Positions 26,196-34,860 of a stretch of DNA of 64,000 nucleotides are shown here, piece by piece (positions within the stretch are counted from its first letter, which is position 1; every line of letters begins with the position of its first letter). Made by a program: the position numbers and the translations under genes. The notes beneath the pieces were generated by a model, which saw only the letters and a program-made list of their open reading frames with translations, had not been told where the DNA came from and did no database searches. Source of the DNA: Micrococcus lacusdianchii (GTDB lineage Bacteria > Actinomycetota > Actinomycetes > Actinomycetales > Micrococcaceae). The stretch lies in the NCBI RefSeq assembly GCF_023155805.1, contig NZ_JAKNUW010000001.1, forward strand, positions 206,740-270,739, written 5' to 3'.

Positions 26196-26580
26196 TGCTC
26201 GTCCCCCGCGCGTCGGTCCACACTCTTGGCGGCACGCGGAGAATCCTGACGATCCTATCATCCGGGTCGAGCACCGGGCCATGGCCCGGTGGGCCGTCAG
26301 CGCGGCCCGGGCCCCGGGCCGGGGAGCCCAGGGGCATCGGGTCCCGGGGTCCGCACCCCCCGCACGGACCCCGGTCGGCCGCGGCCTCGATCCCGATCCC
26401 CAGTCAACCCCAGCCGCGCTCCGTGCGGGGCGGGTCGGCGTCGTCTGTGGACAACCCGGGCGGCCACGCCCCCGCCCGGGCGCAGTACTGCCGCGTATCC
26501 GCCGGTCTACCTGGCAGTACTGCGCCCGGGCCACGCCGGACACCCCACCGACCCCCGCACCCGCGTCCTCGTGCCGCCCC
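26196..26580. other. Region upstream of rpsF with palindromes
   Basis: No gene is evident between rpsF and the DUF559 gene. A minus-strand -10-like TAGGAT lies at 26252-26257, giving a leader of about 110 bases. A perfect 20-bp palindrome CACCGGGCCATGGCCCGGTG lies at 26272-26291, and the first copy of the 56-bp palindromic repeat at 26475-26530. Confidence 0.4.
26475..26530. repeat. 56-bp palindromic repeat, copy 1
   Basis: Eighteen-bp perfect arms (26475-26492 and 26513-26530; outer CCCGGGCGCAGTACTGCC) around a 20-nt loop beginning GCGTATCC. Identical over all 56 bp, loop included, to the copy at 27693-27748. It lies just past the stop of the DUF559 gene. No T-run follows, so it is not a standard terminator. 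Confidence 0.9.
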
Positions 26581-27546
26581 TCACCCGCCGCCGCGCGCCC
26601 GCAGCAGCCGTCGCACCCGCTCGACGAACCGAGGCCACTCCGCGAGTCCGAACACCGCGAGGTCCACCCTCAGGGTCTCCACCCCCGCGTCCCGCAGCTC
26701 CTGATCCCGGCGCATGTCCCGCCGGTACTGGTCCGCGCGGCTGAAGTGGTGCTCGCCCTCGTACTGCACGGCCACGCGCGCGGCCTCGAAGTACAGGTCC
26801 ACGGGGGTCGACCGCAGCACCCGTCCCCGCGCGTCCCGGGCCAGGGGGATCCGGGGGTTCACCTGCGGCTCGGGCAGGCCGGCCCGGACCAGTCGGAGCC
26901 GCAGCCGGCTCTCCTGGGGCGAGTCCGACCCCGCGCGCAGGTGCGGCAGCGCCTCCTGCAGGGCCCGGCTTGCGGGGCGGCCGGCCACAACGTCGACGGC
27001 GGCCCGCAGCTCGTCCGGCCGCGCGAGGGGGTGCCCCCAGCCCGGGGGAAGCCGACCGCGTGGCCCGTCGGCCCGCCGCAGCAGGGCGTCCCCGGCGACG
27101 ACGAGGTCCTCCCCGCGCAGTCCGGCCGCGGCCAGGTCGAGCCACGTGCGCACCGGGGAGGTCACCGTGTGGGCGTTCCCCGCGGCGCCCAGGACCACGA
27201 GGTCCACCGCAGGGTCGAGACGCAGGCGGTGCCCCTCGACCCCGGCCACGCGCGGCTGGGCCGCGGGCCGGAGGCGGGAGAGCTGCGGCGGGGCCTGCCT
27301 GCCGGGCGGCAGCCACAGTCCCCACAGTGCCGCCGCGGACGCGTGGCTGACGATCAGGCTCCGGTCGCCCTGGGCGTGCGCCACGGCCATCTGGACGGAC
27401 GTCACCGGCGCATCGCGTCGACGCCGCAGCCCGCGGCCGGCGGCCACCAGGTCCGGTCGGCGTGCACGGCTGGTGACCAGCCCGGCCTCGACGGCGCGGC
27501 GCACGGGGAAGACGGGCTCGGGGACGGCGTTGAGGGGGTCGGTCAT
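26581..27546 (-). CDS. DUF559/Vsr-like endonuclease-domain protein
   Basis: A 321-residue protein of a type common in actinobacteria. The N-terminal two thirds resemble AbiEi-like type IV antitoxin/regulator proteins (VRRAVEAGLVTSRARRPDLVAAG, then LIVSHASAAALWGLWLP). The C-terminal part (about 225-320) looks like a DUF559 or Vsr-type PD-(D/E)xK nuclease: TPVDLYFEAARVAVQYEGEHH, then QYRRDMRRDQELRDAGVETLRV. Substrate is unknown. It sits between the two copies of the 56-bp palindrome, in the same direction as rpsF and the aminopeptidase. Start ATG 27546 has no strong ribosome site. Confidence 0.72.
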   Translation of the reverse strand: MTDPLNAVPEPVFPVRRAVEAGLVTSRARRPDLVAAGRGLRRRRDAPVTSVQMAVAHAQGDRSLIVSHASAAALWGLWLPPGRQAPPQLSRLRPAAQPRVAGVEGHRLRLDPAVDLVVLGAAGNAHTVTSPVRTWLDLAAAGLRGEDLVVAGDALLRRADGPRGRLPPGWGHPLARPDELRAAVDVVAGRPASRALQEALPHLRAGSDSPQESRLRLRLVRAGLPEPQVNPRIPLARDARGRVLRSTPVDLYFEAARVAVQYEGEHHFSRADQYRRDMRRDQELRDAGVETLRVDLAVFGLAEWPRFVERVRRLLRARGGG

Positions 27547-27692
27547 GGGCCGAGTCCAGCCCGCGTGGTTGCTCCACGGCAGGGAGTCGCCCCGACCTGG
27601 GGAGGGGCGCGCCGTCGTCGTCCGGTGTGCAGGAGGCGACGGCGGCCCCCAGGGTCAGGCCACCGGCGGCACCCGGCCCCGCCCCGCGTCGG

Positions 27693-27748
27693 CCCGGGCG
27701 CAGTACTGCCGCGTATCCGCCGGTCTACCTGGCAGTACTGCGCCCGGG
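27693..27748. repeat. 56-bp palindromic repeat, copy 2
   Basis: Arms 27693-27710 and 27731-27748, same loop and orientation as the copy at 26475-26530. It lies between the M18 aminopeptidase stop and the DUF559 gene start. Confidence 0.9.
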
Positions 27749-27792
27749 CGGGAGGCCGCGGGGCCTTCCGGTCGCCCGCCTGGGTCCCACCC

Positions 27793-29283
27793 TCAGACCC
27801 CCGAGAAGAACGCCCCCACCGCCGCGGCCAGCCGGGCCGGGTCGCCCGCGCCGCACATCTCCCGGGCCGAGTGCATGGACAGCAGGCCGATGCCCACGTC
27901 CACGGTCCGCACGCCCAGGCGAGTCGCGGAGATCGGGCCGATCGTGGAGCCGCACGGCATGTCGTTGTTCGAGACGAACCGCTGGAACGGCACTCCGGCC
28001 ACACCGCACCAGCGCGCGAAGGCGGCCTCGCCCTCGGCGTCGGTGGCGTAGCGCTGGTTGGCGTTGATCTTCAGCAGCGGCCCGGCGTCCACGCGCGGGT
28101 GGTTCACGGGGTCGTGCCGCTCGGCGTAGTTCGGGTGCACCAGGTGGCCGGCGTCCGCGGACAGCAGCCACGATCCGGCCCGCGAGCGCGCCACGCCCTG
28201 CCCGCGCACGCCCACGGCGTCCAGCACGCGGTCCATGACGTCCTCGAGCAGGGGCCCGCCCGCGCCGGTGCGGGTCGCCGAGCCGACCTCCTCGTGGTCG
28301 AACGCGGCGAGCACCGGGATCACCGGGGCACCCGCGGCCTCCCCGGCCACGCCGTCGGCGACGACGCCGGTCCACCCCGGCGCGTCGTCGTCGCCGTCCG
28401 CGGCGCCCGGCTGGGGGCGTCCGGCGGCGAGGGCCTCGAGTGCCACGAGCCCGGCGTGCACGGAGGAGAGGTTGTCCAGTCGGCCGGACGCGAAGAACTC
28501 GCCGTTGGCGCCGAACGCGGCGGGAGCCTGCGCGTCGGCGACCACCACGTCCGCCCCGCGCACGTCCGCCACGTCCACGCTGGCCTGCGCGGCCAGCAGC
28601 TCGAGGACGTCGCCACTCCTGCGCACGACGCCGGTCACGGCCTCCGCGTCCCCACCCGCCTCAGCGTCGGACGCGCCGCCCACGGACGCGACGATCGGCT
28701 GGGTGTGCCGCTGGCGGCCCACCTTCAGCCCCTCCTCGTTGACGCCGCGGTCCAGGTGGACGGCCAGCTGCGGGATGCGGCCCACGGGGCCGGTGGCGGC
28801 GAGGACCTGACGACCGTCCGCGAGCACGAGGCGTCCGGCGAAGCGGAGCTCGCGGTCCAGCCACGAGTTCAGCAGCGGCCCGCCGTACACCTCCACGCCG
28901 GCCTGCACCCACCCGTCGGCGGTCACGGTGACGTGGCTCGGCTTGAGCTTGAAGCCGGGCGAGTCCGTGTGGGCCCCGAGGACGCGGAACACCGGCACGG
29001 CGGGGGCCTCGCCGGCGTCGTCGGAGTGCACGGGGTCCGGCACGAGCCAGGCGACCACGGCGCCGTCCCGGACCACCACGTACCCACCGGGGGTCGCGGG
29101 GAACTCGTCCGCCTCGGACAGGCGGGTGAAGCCCACGGCCTCGAGGCGGCGGGCCACCTCGGCGGCGGCGTGGAAGCTGGACGGGGAGGCCTGCACGAAC
29201 GCGGCCAGGTCCTGCAGGTGCGCGGACAGGGCGGGTGCGCCGGGCACGGGGGTCGGCGCGGGGGCGGGGCTCTGCGTGGTCAT
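27793..29283 (-). CDS. M18 family aminopeptidase
   Basis: Cytosolic metallo-aminopeptidase removing N-terminal, mainly acidic, residues. The 496-residue protein has the metal-binding and catalytic segments LGAHTDSPGF, SGRLDNLSSV, AFDHEEVGS and, near the end, LSMHSAREMCG. GGGAGG lies one base before ATG 29283, and the ATG overlaps... in the sense that the upstream glycosyltransferase stop (29280-29282) and this start share bases (ATGA). Confidence 0.93.
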   Translation of the reverse strand: MTTQSPAPAPTPVPGAPALSAHLQDLAAFVQASPSSFHAAAEVARRLEAVGFTRLSEADEFPATPGGYVVVRDGAVVAWLVPDPVHSDDAGEAPAVPVFRVLGAHTDSPGFKLKPSHVTVTADGWVQAGVEVYGGPLLNSWLDRELRFAGRLVLADGRQVLAATGPVGRIPQLAVHLDRGVNEEGLKVGRQRHTQPIVASVGGASDAEAGGDAEAVTGVVRRSGDVLELLAAQASVDVADVRGADVVVADAQAPAAFGANGEFFASGRLDNLSSVHAGLVALEALAAGRPQPGAADGDDDAPGWTGVVADGVAGEAAGAPVIPVLAAFDHEEVGSATRTGAGGPLLEDVMDRVLDAVGVRGQGVARSRAGSWLLSADAGHLVHPNYAERHDPVNHPRVDAGPLLKINANQRYATDAEGEAAFARWCGVAGVPFQRFVSNNDMPCGSTIGPISATRLGVRTVDVGIGLLSMHSAREMCGAGDPARLAAAVGAFFSGV

Positions 29284-30863
29284 GCCTCCCGACGGTACCG
29301 CGCCGCCGGCCGCCGCCCCGTCATGCCGGGGTCGGTGAGGCCGACGCGCGGGTCGTCAGGATCCCGGGCGGGGTCGCCGTCGGGACCGCGGACCAGGTCC
29401 TCCTCCGGGTGCAGGATCTCCCGCACCACGCGGGCGCACAGCCACAGGACGGCGGCCATGTGGGCGAGGATCGCGGCGACGTAGACGGAGTCGTCCATGG
29501 AGTGCTGCGGCATGGAGCCCGAGGCTCCCTTGGCCAGGTACATCCACACCGCGAAGAAGTGCAGGACCTCGATCACCTGCCACACCCAGAACTCGCGCCA
29601 CCGGGGCACGGCGAGCGCCATGAGCGGGATCAGCCAGATCACGAACTGCGGCGAGTACACCTTGTTGGTCAGCACGAACGCGGCCACCACCAGGAACGTC
29701 AGCTGCGCCAGCCGCGGCGTGGCCGTCGCGGTCACCCCGAGCACGAACACCCCGAGGCAGCACACCGCGAACGCCCCGTACGCGAGCAGGGACAGGGAGT
29801 CCTCCGGCACCCGGGGCCAGCCCGCCTGGGCCGCCGTCACGTCCCACGCATGCCACACACTGGACAGGCCCGGCCCGCGCTCGGAGGAGAAGGTGAAGAA
29901 CACGGCCCACGCGTCCCAGTTCGTGAGCATCAGCGGCAGGTTCACCGCCAGCCACGCGGCCACGGCCCCGGCCGCGGCCGTCAGGAACGGGCCGAACCGC
30001 CGCGAGCGCACCGCCAGGATGAGCAGCGGCCCCAGGATCAGCAGGGGGTAGAGCTTCATGGCCGCGCCCAGGCCGAACAGCACGCCGGCGAGGGCGGGGC
30101 GGCCGCGGGACCACGTCCACATGCCCCACGCGAGCAGGGCCACGGCCCACAGGTCCCAGTTGATGGTGCCGGCCAGGATGACCCCCGGCGCCACGGCCAC
30201 CATGAGCCCGTCGGTCCAGCGCCGGCCCGCGGTGCGCACGGTGAGCACCGCGGTGGCGGCCCACAGCCCGACGGCGAACACCAGGTTCACGCTCCAGAAG
30301 GCGGCCGTGCCCAGGGCCGGCGGGAACGGCAGCACCTGCGTGATCCACGCCGCCAGGGACGCCGCCGCGGACATCAGCACGGGGTACTCGAACGTAGAGT
30401 CCGCGCGGAACGGGGCCCACGGGTCCTGCGCGAACCCCCGCCCGCCGTACAGCGCCGCCCAGTCCGAGTAGCAGCCGGCGTAGTACACATTCGGGGCGCC
30501 CCAGCCGTGCAGCAGGCACGGCGTCTTCTGCAGCACGGTGACGACGGCGGCCAGCGCCACCAGCACCGCGGTCAGCGCCAGCGGGCTCGCCCACGCGCCG
30601 GTGCCCCGACCGCGGCCGTTCGCCGCGAGACCGCCCGGGAGGCCGTGTCGGCCGCCCCGCCGGCCGGGGGGAGCCGCCCACGCGGGGCCCTGCGCGGAGG
30701 GGGCCGGGTGTGCGCCCTCAGCGGAACGGGGGCGGGCGGGGAGGAGGGCGCGGCGGGGCCGCGCGCGCCGAGCCGCGGAACGCGGGCCGCCGTCGTCCTG
30801 GGCGCGGGCGGGCGGATCGTCGGGGGGGACGCGGTGCGCCGGAGCCGGGGACATGCCCCCCAT
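29280..30863 (-). CDS. GT87-type (DUF2029) membrane glycosyltransferase
   Basis: Polytopic membrane protein of 527 residues, like actinobacterial polyprenyl-phosphate-dependent mannosyltransferases. The first 85 residues are Pro/Arg-rich and cytosolic; then about ten hydrophobic segments follow, starting LALTAVLVALAAVVTVLQ. FEYPVLM in the first large loop carries the acidic residue typical of GT-C enzymes, and GTINWDLWAVALLAWGM, GLGAAMKLYPLL and TNKVYSPQFVIWLIPL are family segments. A second in-frame ATG at 30854 is also possible. It is divergent from ino1, so it may belong to phosphoinositol mannoside or lipoglycan synthesis; this is an inference. Confidence 0.8.
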   Translation of the reverse strand: MGGMSPAPAHRVPPDDPPARAQDDGGPRSAARRARPRRALLPARPRSAEGAHPAPSAQGPAWAAPPGRRGGRHGLPGGLAANGRGRGTGAWASPLALTAVLVALAAVVTVLQKTPCLLHGWGAPNVYYAGCYSDWAALYGGRGFAQDPWAPFRADSTFEYPVLMSAAASLAAWITQVLPFPPALGTAAFWSVNLVFAVGLWAATAVLTVRTAGRRWTDGLMVAVAPGVILAGTINWDLWAVALLAWGMWTWSRGRPALAGVLFGLGAAMKLYPLLILGPLLILAVRSRRFGPFLTAAAGAVAAWLAVNLPLMLTNWDAWAVFFTFSSERGPGLSSVWHAWDVTAAQAGWPRVPEDSLSLLAYGAFAVCCLGVFVLGVTATATPRLAQLTFLVVAAFVLTNKVYSPQFVIWLIPLMALAVPRWREFWVWQVIEVLHFFAVWMYLAKGASGSMPQHSMDDSVYVAAILAHMAAVLWLCARVVREILHPEEDLVRGPDGDPARDPDDPRVGLTDPGMTGRRPAARYRREA

Positions 30864-31033
30864 CCTAGAAAGCCCTGGACGGGGCGGAGCCGTGACGTCC
30901 CGGGCGGGCGCACGTCGCCCGGCGTAAGCTGGACTGGATCAACCCCCGGGCGAGAGCTCCGCACGAGGAGCCCCCGCGCGTGCCTGACGGGCACGCGAGC
31001 GCCCGCCCCGGACCCTGAGGAGAGAACCAGACC

Positions 31034-32119
31034 GTGGCTGAGAACCCCATCCGCGTCGCCATCGCCGGCGTGGGCAACTGTGCGACGTCCCTGATCCAGG
31101 GCGTCGAGTACTACCGGGACGCGACGGCGTCCGATGCCGTGCCGGGCCTGATGCACGTGCAGTTCGGCGACTACCACGTCTCCGACCTCGACTTCGTGGC
31201 CGCGTTCGACGTGGACGCCAAGAAGGTCGGCCTGGACCTGTCCGAGGCGATCCTGGCCTCGGAGAACAACACCATCAAGCTCGCCGACGTCCCGCACGCG
31301 GGCGTCGAGGTGCAGCGCGGCCCCACCCTGGACGGCCTCGGCAAGTACTACAAGGAGACCATCGAGGAGTCCTCCGCCGAGCCCGTGGACGTGGTGCAGG
31401 TGCTCAAGGACGCCCAGGTGGACGTCCTGGTCTGCTACCTGCCGGTCGGCTCGCAGCAGGCCACCGAGTTCTACGCTCAGGCCGCGATCGACGCCGGCGT
31501 CGCCTTCGTCAACGCGCTGCCCGTGTTCATCGCGGGCACGAAGGAGTGGGCGGACAAGTTCACCGAGGCCGGCGTGCCGATCGTGGGCGACGACATCAAG
31601 TCCCAGATCGGCGCCACCATCACCCACCGCGTGATGGCCCGCCTGTTCGAGGAGCGCGGCGTGCATCTGGACCGCACGTACCAGCTCAACGTGGGCGGCA
31701 ACATGGACTTCAAGAACATGCTCGAGCGCGAGCGCCTGGAGTCCAAGAAGATCTCCAAGACGCAGGCCGTAACCTCCAACACCTCGGCCGCTCTCGGCGA
31801 GAAGGACGTGCACATCGGCCCGTCGGACTACGTGGCGTGGCTGGACGACCGCAAGTGGGCGTTCGTGCGCCTCGAGGGCCGCAACTTCGGCGACGCGCCC
31901 GTGAACCTGGAGTACAAGCTCGAGGTGTGGGACTCCCCCAACTCGGCCGGCGTGATTATCGACGCCGTCCGCGCGGCCAAGATCGCCCTGGACCGCGGCG
32001 TGGGCGGCCCGATCCTCTCGGCCTCGTCCTACTTCATGAAGTCCCCGCCCGTGCAGCACCACGACGAGGAGGCCCGCGAGCTCGTGGAGGCCTTCATCCG
32101 CGGCGAGATCGAGCGCTGA
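31034..32119 (+). CDS. ino1: Inositol-3-phosphate synthase
   Basis: Converts glucose 6-phosphate to 1D-myo-inositol 3-phosphate, feeding phosphatidylinositol and mycothiol. The 361-residue length is typical of actinobacterial Ino1. NAD-binding [17 protein letters not shown] is near the N-terminus, with [36 protein letters not shown] and the VKxEYKLEV-like [16 protein letters not shown] region. Start is GTG 31034 after GAGGAGAG. Confidence 0.96.
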   Translation: MAENPIRVAIAGVGNCATSLIQGVEYYRDATASDAVPGLMHVQFGDYHVSDLDFVAAFDVDAKKVGLDLSEAILASENNTIKLADVPHAGVEVQRGPTLDGLGKYYKETIEESSAEPVDVVQVLKDAQVDVLVCYLPVGSQQATEFYAQAAIDAGVAFVNALPVFIAGTKEWADKFTEAGVPIVGDDIKSQIGATITHRVMARLFEERGVHLDRTYQLNVGGNMDFKNMLERERLESKKISKTQAVTSNTSAALGEKDVHIGPSDYVAWLDDRKWAFVRLEGRNFGDAPVNLEYKLEVWDSPNSAGVIIDAVRAAKIALDRGVGGPILSASSYFMKSPPVQHHDEEARELVEAFIRGEIER

Positions 32120-32144
32120 CCCGCCCGGTCCCCGCGGACCGCGC

Positions 32145-32193
32145 ACGACGCCGGCCCGTCACCCTCCCCGTGGAGGTGACGGGCCGGCGTCGT
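32145..32193 (+). terminator. Terminator after ino1
   Basis: A 19-bp perfect stem (arms 32145-32163 and 32175-32193) lies 26 bp after the ino1 stop, between ino1 and the convergent acyltransferase gene, and may serve both. Confidence 0.8.
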
Positions 32194-32225
32194 CGTGGGG
32201 GCGCGCGCCGCCCCGGCCACCGCGC

Positions 32226-34364
32226 TCAGCGCCGCGCGCCGAGCCGGTCCTCGATGGTGAGCCGGACGAGCTGGGCGTACATGGCCTGGCCGTCGGCGCG
32301 GGGGTGCACGCCGTCGGCGGAGAAGTCCGTGACGTGCTGCTTCGCCGCGGCGTCCCAGTCCGCCAGGACGATCCGGTCCGGATGCGCCGTGGCCTGCGCC
32401 TCCATCTGCACCTGCACGTCCGCGATCCAGTCCATCGGGCCGTGCGGGACGACGAGCACGAGCAGCCGGTCCTCGCCGACGGCCGCCAGGATCTTCTCCC
32501 AGTCGCCCCGATGGGTGGTGCCGTTGGCGCCCAGGGCCACCACGACGACGTCGCTCAGCTGGCCGTCCGCCTTGAGCTTCTCGAGCTCGTCCGCGGCGTC
32601 CCAGATCTGGTAGCCCACCTCCGCCTCGAGCAGCATCCCCGGCAGCTGCTCCATGAGCGTGGGCGCGGCCGAGAGCGAGACGGAGTCGCCGATCAGGGTG
32701 ACGTCCGGGCCGAGCTCGGACGGCGGCAGGGCCGCGGTGAGCTGCTCCTTGGAGTACGTGGGGCGCGTGACGGCCGGGTCGCCGAGCCCGAGCCCGGACG
32801 GCTCGGCGGACGACCCGGGCGAGGACGTCGCGCCGGCGGAGCCCTCCGCGTCCCCGGGGGCGGCCGAGCCGGGCGAGGCCGAGGCCGACGCCTCGGCCCG
32901 CTTCGACTGCTCCGCCGCGCGGGACTCGCGGGCCGCCTGCTGCGCCGCCTCGGCGGCCTTGAGGGACTCCTCCGCCTGGGCGATGTCCTGCTCGAGCTGG
33001 GTCTGCGCGGGCGAGTGCACCACGGCGGCCACGGCCGCCGCGGGCACGGCCACGAGCCCCAGCGCCGTGGCGGCGGCCGCGAGCCGGCCGATCGGCCCGG
33101 CCCCGCCCGTGAACGCCCGCCGCGCGGCCGCACCCCAGCGGCCGAAGGCGCCCCTGAACCCCTCGTGGAGGATGGGCTCCTCGATCAGCCGGGTGCTCAG
33201 GTCGGCGATCAGGGCGGTCAGCAGCAGGATCGCGCCGGCGGCCACGGGCTCGACCCACCCGGGGGCGTCCACGGGCACCATCACGCGCATGATCACGAGC
33301 AGCGGCCAGTGCCACAGGTATGCGGCGTAGGAGCGGCGCCCCCACCAGCGCAGGAACCCGTTGCCCAGCACGCGCGAGAGCGAGTCGCGCCGGTCGCCCT
33401 GCACCACGTGCCAGACGATGAACGCGACGACGGCGGACAGGCCCGCCAGCACTCCGCGGTACGTGCTCGCGTGGCCGCCGTCGACCAGGGCGAAGCCCGC
33501 CGCGAGCACCGCGACGGCGCCCCACGCGACAGCCACCCGCGTGGCCGAGGTCCGCGGCTCGGGGCCGCCGTGCTCGGGCCGGGGCACGTGGGCCAGGCCG
33601 ATCGCCACGCACGCGCCGAACAGCAGGCCGAAGGCGTGGGTGTCCGTGCCGAAGTAGAGGCGGGCCTGCTCGAACCCGTGCCACGAGCCCCAGGCCATCC
33701 ACGCCGCGGAGGCCACGGCCGCGACCGCGACCGCGAGGATGCGGCGTCGGTCCGCCACCCGCCCCGGGTTCACCGTGCTGCGCGGCGGCCAGGTGAGCAG
33801 GAGCAGCCCCCAGAGGAGCAGGGGCCAGAGGATGTAGAACTGCTCCTCGATCGCCAGGGACCACAGGTGCTCGAACAGGGGCGGCGAGGCGCGGTTGAAG
33901 TAGTCCCCGCCCTGCAGGATCATCACCCAGTTGCTGGTGTAGGTCAGGGCGCCGAACCATTGGCGGCCCAGGCCCGCGGGGAACTCGTCCACCGCCAGCC
34001 ACGCGAGCGCGGTGGTGCCCACAAGCGCCATCAGCATGGCCGGGATGAGTCGTCGGACGCGCTTCATCCAGAAGGTGCCCAGGGCCACGCCCCGGCCCGC
34101 GTCCACGCCGCGGACCAGGCCGGTGGTGATGAGGAAGCCGGAGAGCACGAAGAACATGTCCACGCCCACGAACCCGCCGCGCAGGAAGGTGGGCCAGGCG
34201 TGGAAGACGAGCACGGCGAGCACCGCGATCCCCCGCAGCCCGTCGAGGGCGGTCACCCGGCCGGGGCCGCGGCTGACCCGCGTGCCGACCTTGACGGCGG
34301 GCGCGCCGTCCTGGGGTGGCAGGGCGTGGCGGGGCACGGGCGCGGTGCGCTGGTCGGAACTCAC
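32226..34364 (-). CDS. OatA-like acyltransferase-3 / SGNH-domain protein
   Basis: Predicted cell-envelope O-acetyltransferase of 712 residues. Residues about 35-400 form the acyltransferase-3 membrane domain (ALDGLRGIAVLAVLVFHAW, GGFVGVDMFFVLSGFLI, LWSLAIEEQFYILWPL). A Glu/Ala/Ser-rich stalk (about 465-560) leads to an extracytoplasmic SGNH domain with TLIGDSVSLSAAP and the catalytic DGVHPRADG. OatA proteins of this layout acetylate peptidoglycan and confer lysozyme resistance, which matters in a Micrococcus; the exact glycan is not shown by sequence. Start is GTG 34364 with a weak ribosome site. Confidence 0.88.
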   Translation of the reverse strand: MSSDQRTAPVPRHALPPQDGAPAVKVGTRVSRGPGRVTALDGLRGIAVLAVLVFHAWPTFLRGGFVGVDMFFVLSGFLITTGLVRGVDAGRGVALGTFWMKRVRRLIPAMLMALVGTTALAWLAVDEFPAGLGRQWFGALTYTSNWVMILQGGDYFNRASPPLFEHLWSLAIEEQFYILWPLLLWGLLLLTWPPRSTVNPGRVADRRRILAVAVAAVASAAWMAWGSWHGFEQARLYFGTDTHAFGLLFGACVAIGLAHVPRPEHGGPEPRTSATRVAVAWGAVAVLAAGFALVDGGHASTYRGVLAGLSAVVAFIVWHVVQGDRRDSLSRVLGNGFLRWWGRRSYAAYLWHWPLLVIMRVMVPVDAPGWVEPVAAGAILLLTALIADLSTRLIEEPILHEGFRGAFGRWGAAARRAFTGGAGPIGRLAAAATALGLVAVPAAAVAAVVHSPAQTQLEQDIAQAEESLKAAEAAQQAARESRAAEQSKRAEASASASPGSAAPGDAEGSAGATSSPGSSAEPSGLGLGDPAVTRPTYSKEQLTAALPPSELGPDVTLIGDSVSLSAAPTLMEQLPGMLLEAEVGYQIWDAADELEKLKADGQLSDVVVVALGANGTTHRGDWEKILAAVGEDRLLVLVVPHGPMDWIADVQVQMEAQATAHPDRIVLADWDAAAKQHVTDFSADGVHPRADGQAMYAQLVRLTIEDRLGARR

Positions 34365-34508
34365 AGCGGTCGATCATCCCATCCGGACCTGGATGGGCCA
34401 AAGCCTCCGGCTATCCCCCGCAGGCCCCACCGCGTTGGGGGCGGTTTCCGGCGGTATTCCGCTCCCAAAGCACCGGGTTCCGCCCCGGAAGCGGGGTGCG
34501 GGCGCCGG

Positions 34509-34808
34509 TCAGTGGTTCCGCAGCGCCTCGATGAGCTCATCCTTGGTCATCGTGGAGCGGCCCTCGATGTCGAGCTCGCGGGCCCGCTTCGCGAGCTCGT
34601 CCTTGGTCCAGTCCGCGTAGGAGCCGGCCTCGCCGCCGCGCTCGGCGACCTCGTCCCGGCCGTCCCGGGCGGACGCGTTGGCGATCCGCGCGGCCTTCTC
34701 CTCGCTCGCGCCCTCGCGGCGCAGCGCCTCGTAGACCTCGGGGTCCTTGATGCTGGACGTGCCGGGGCCCATGGGGGCGCCGTTCTTCTCGGTCTTCTTC
34801 TCAGCCAT
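34509..34808 (-). CDS. Small Rho-N/SAP-like charged protein
   Basis: A 99-residue, highly charged protein. The C-terminal half (YADWTKDELAKRARELDIEGRSTMTKDELIEALRNH) has two helix-strand units of the Rho termination factor N-terminal/SAP type that bind nucleic acid; the N-terminal half (SSIKDPEVYEALRREGASEEKAARIANA) resembles DUF7218-type proteins. Function is unknown. Confidence 0.8.
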   Translation of the reverse strand: MAEKKTEKNGAPMGPGTSSIKDPEVYEALRREGASEEKAARIANASARDGRDEVAERGGEAGSYADWTKDELAKRARELDIEGRSTMTKDELIEALRNH

Positions 34809-34860
34809 GCGGCCAGTGTGGTCCCGGCCCGACGACGGGTGGAAGGCCCGCCGCGCCGCC

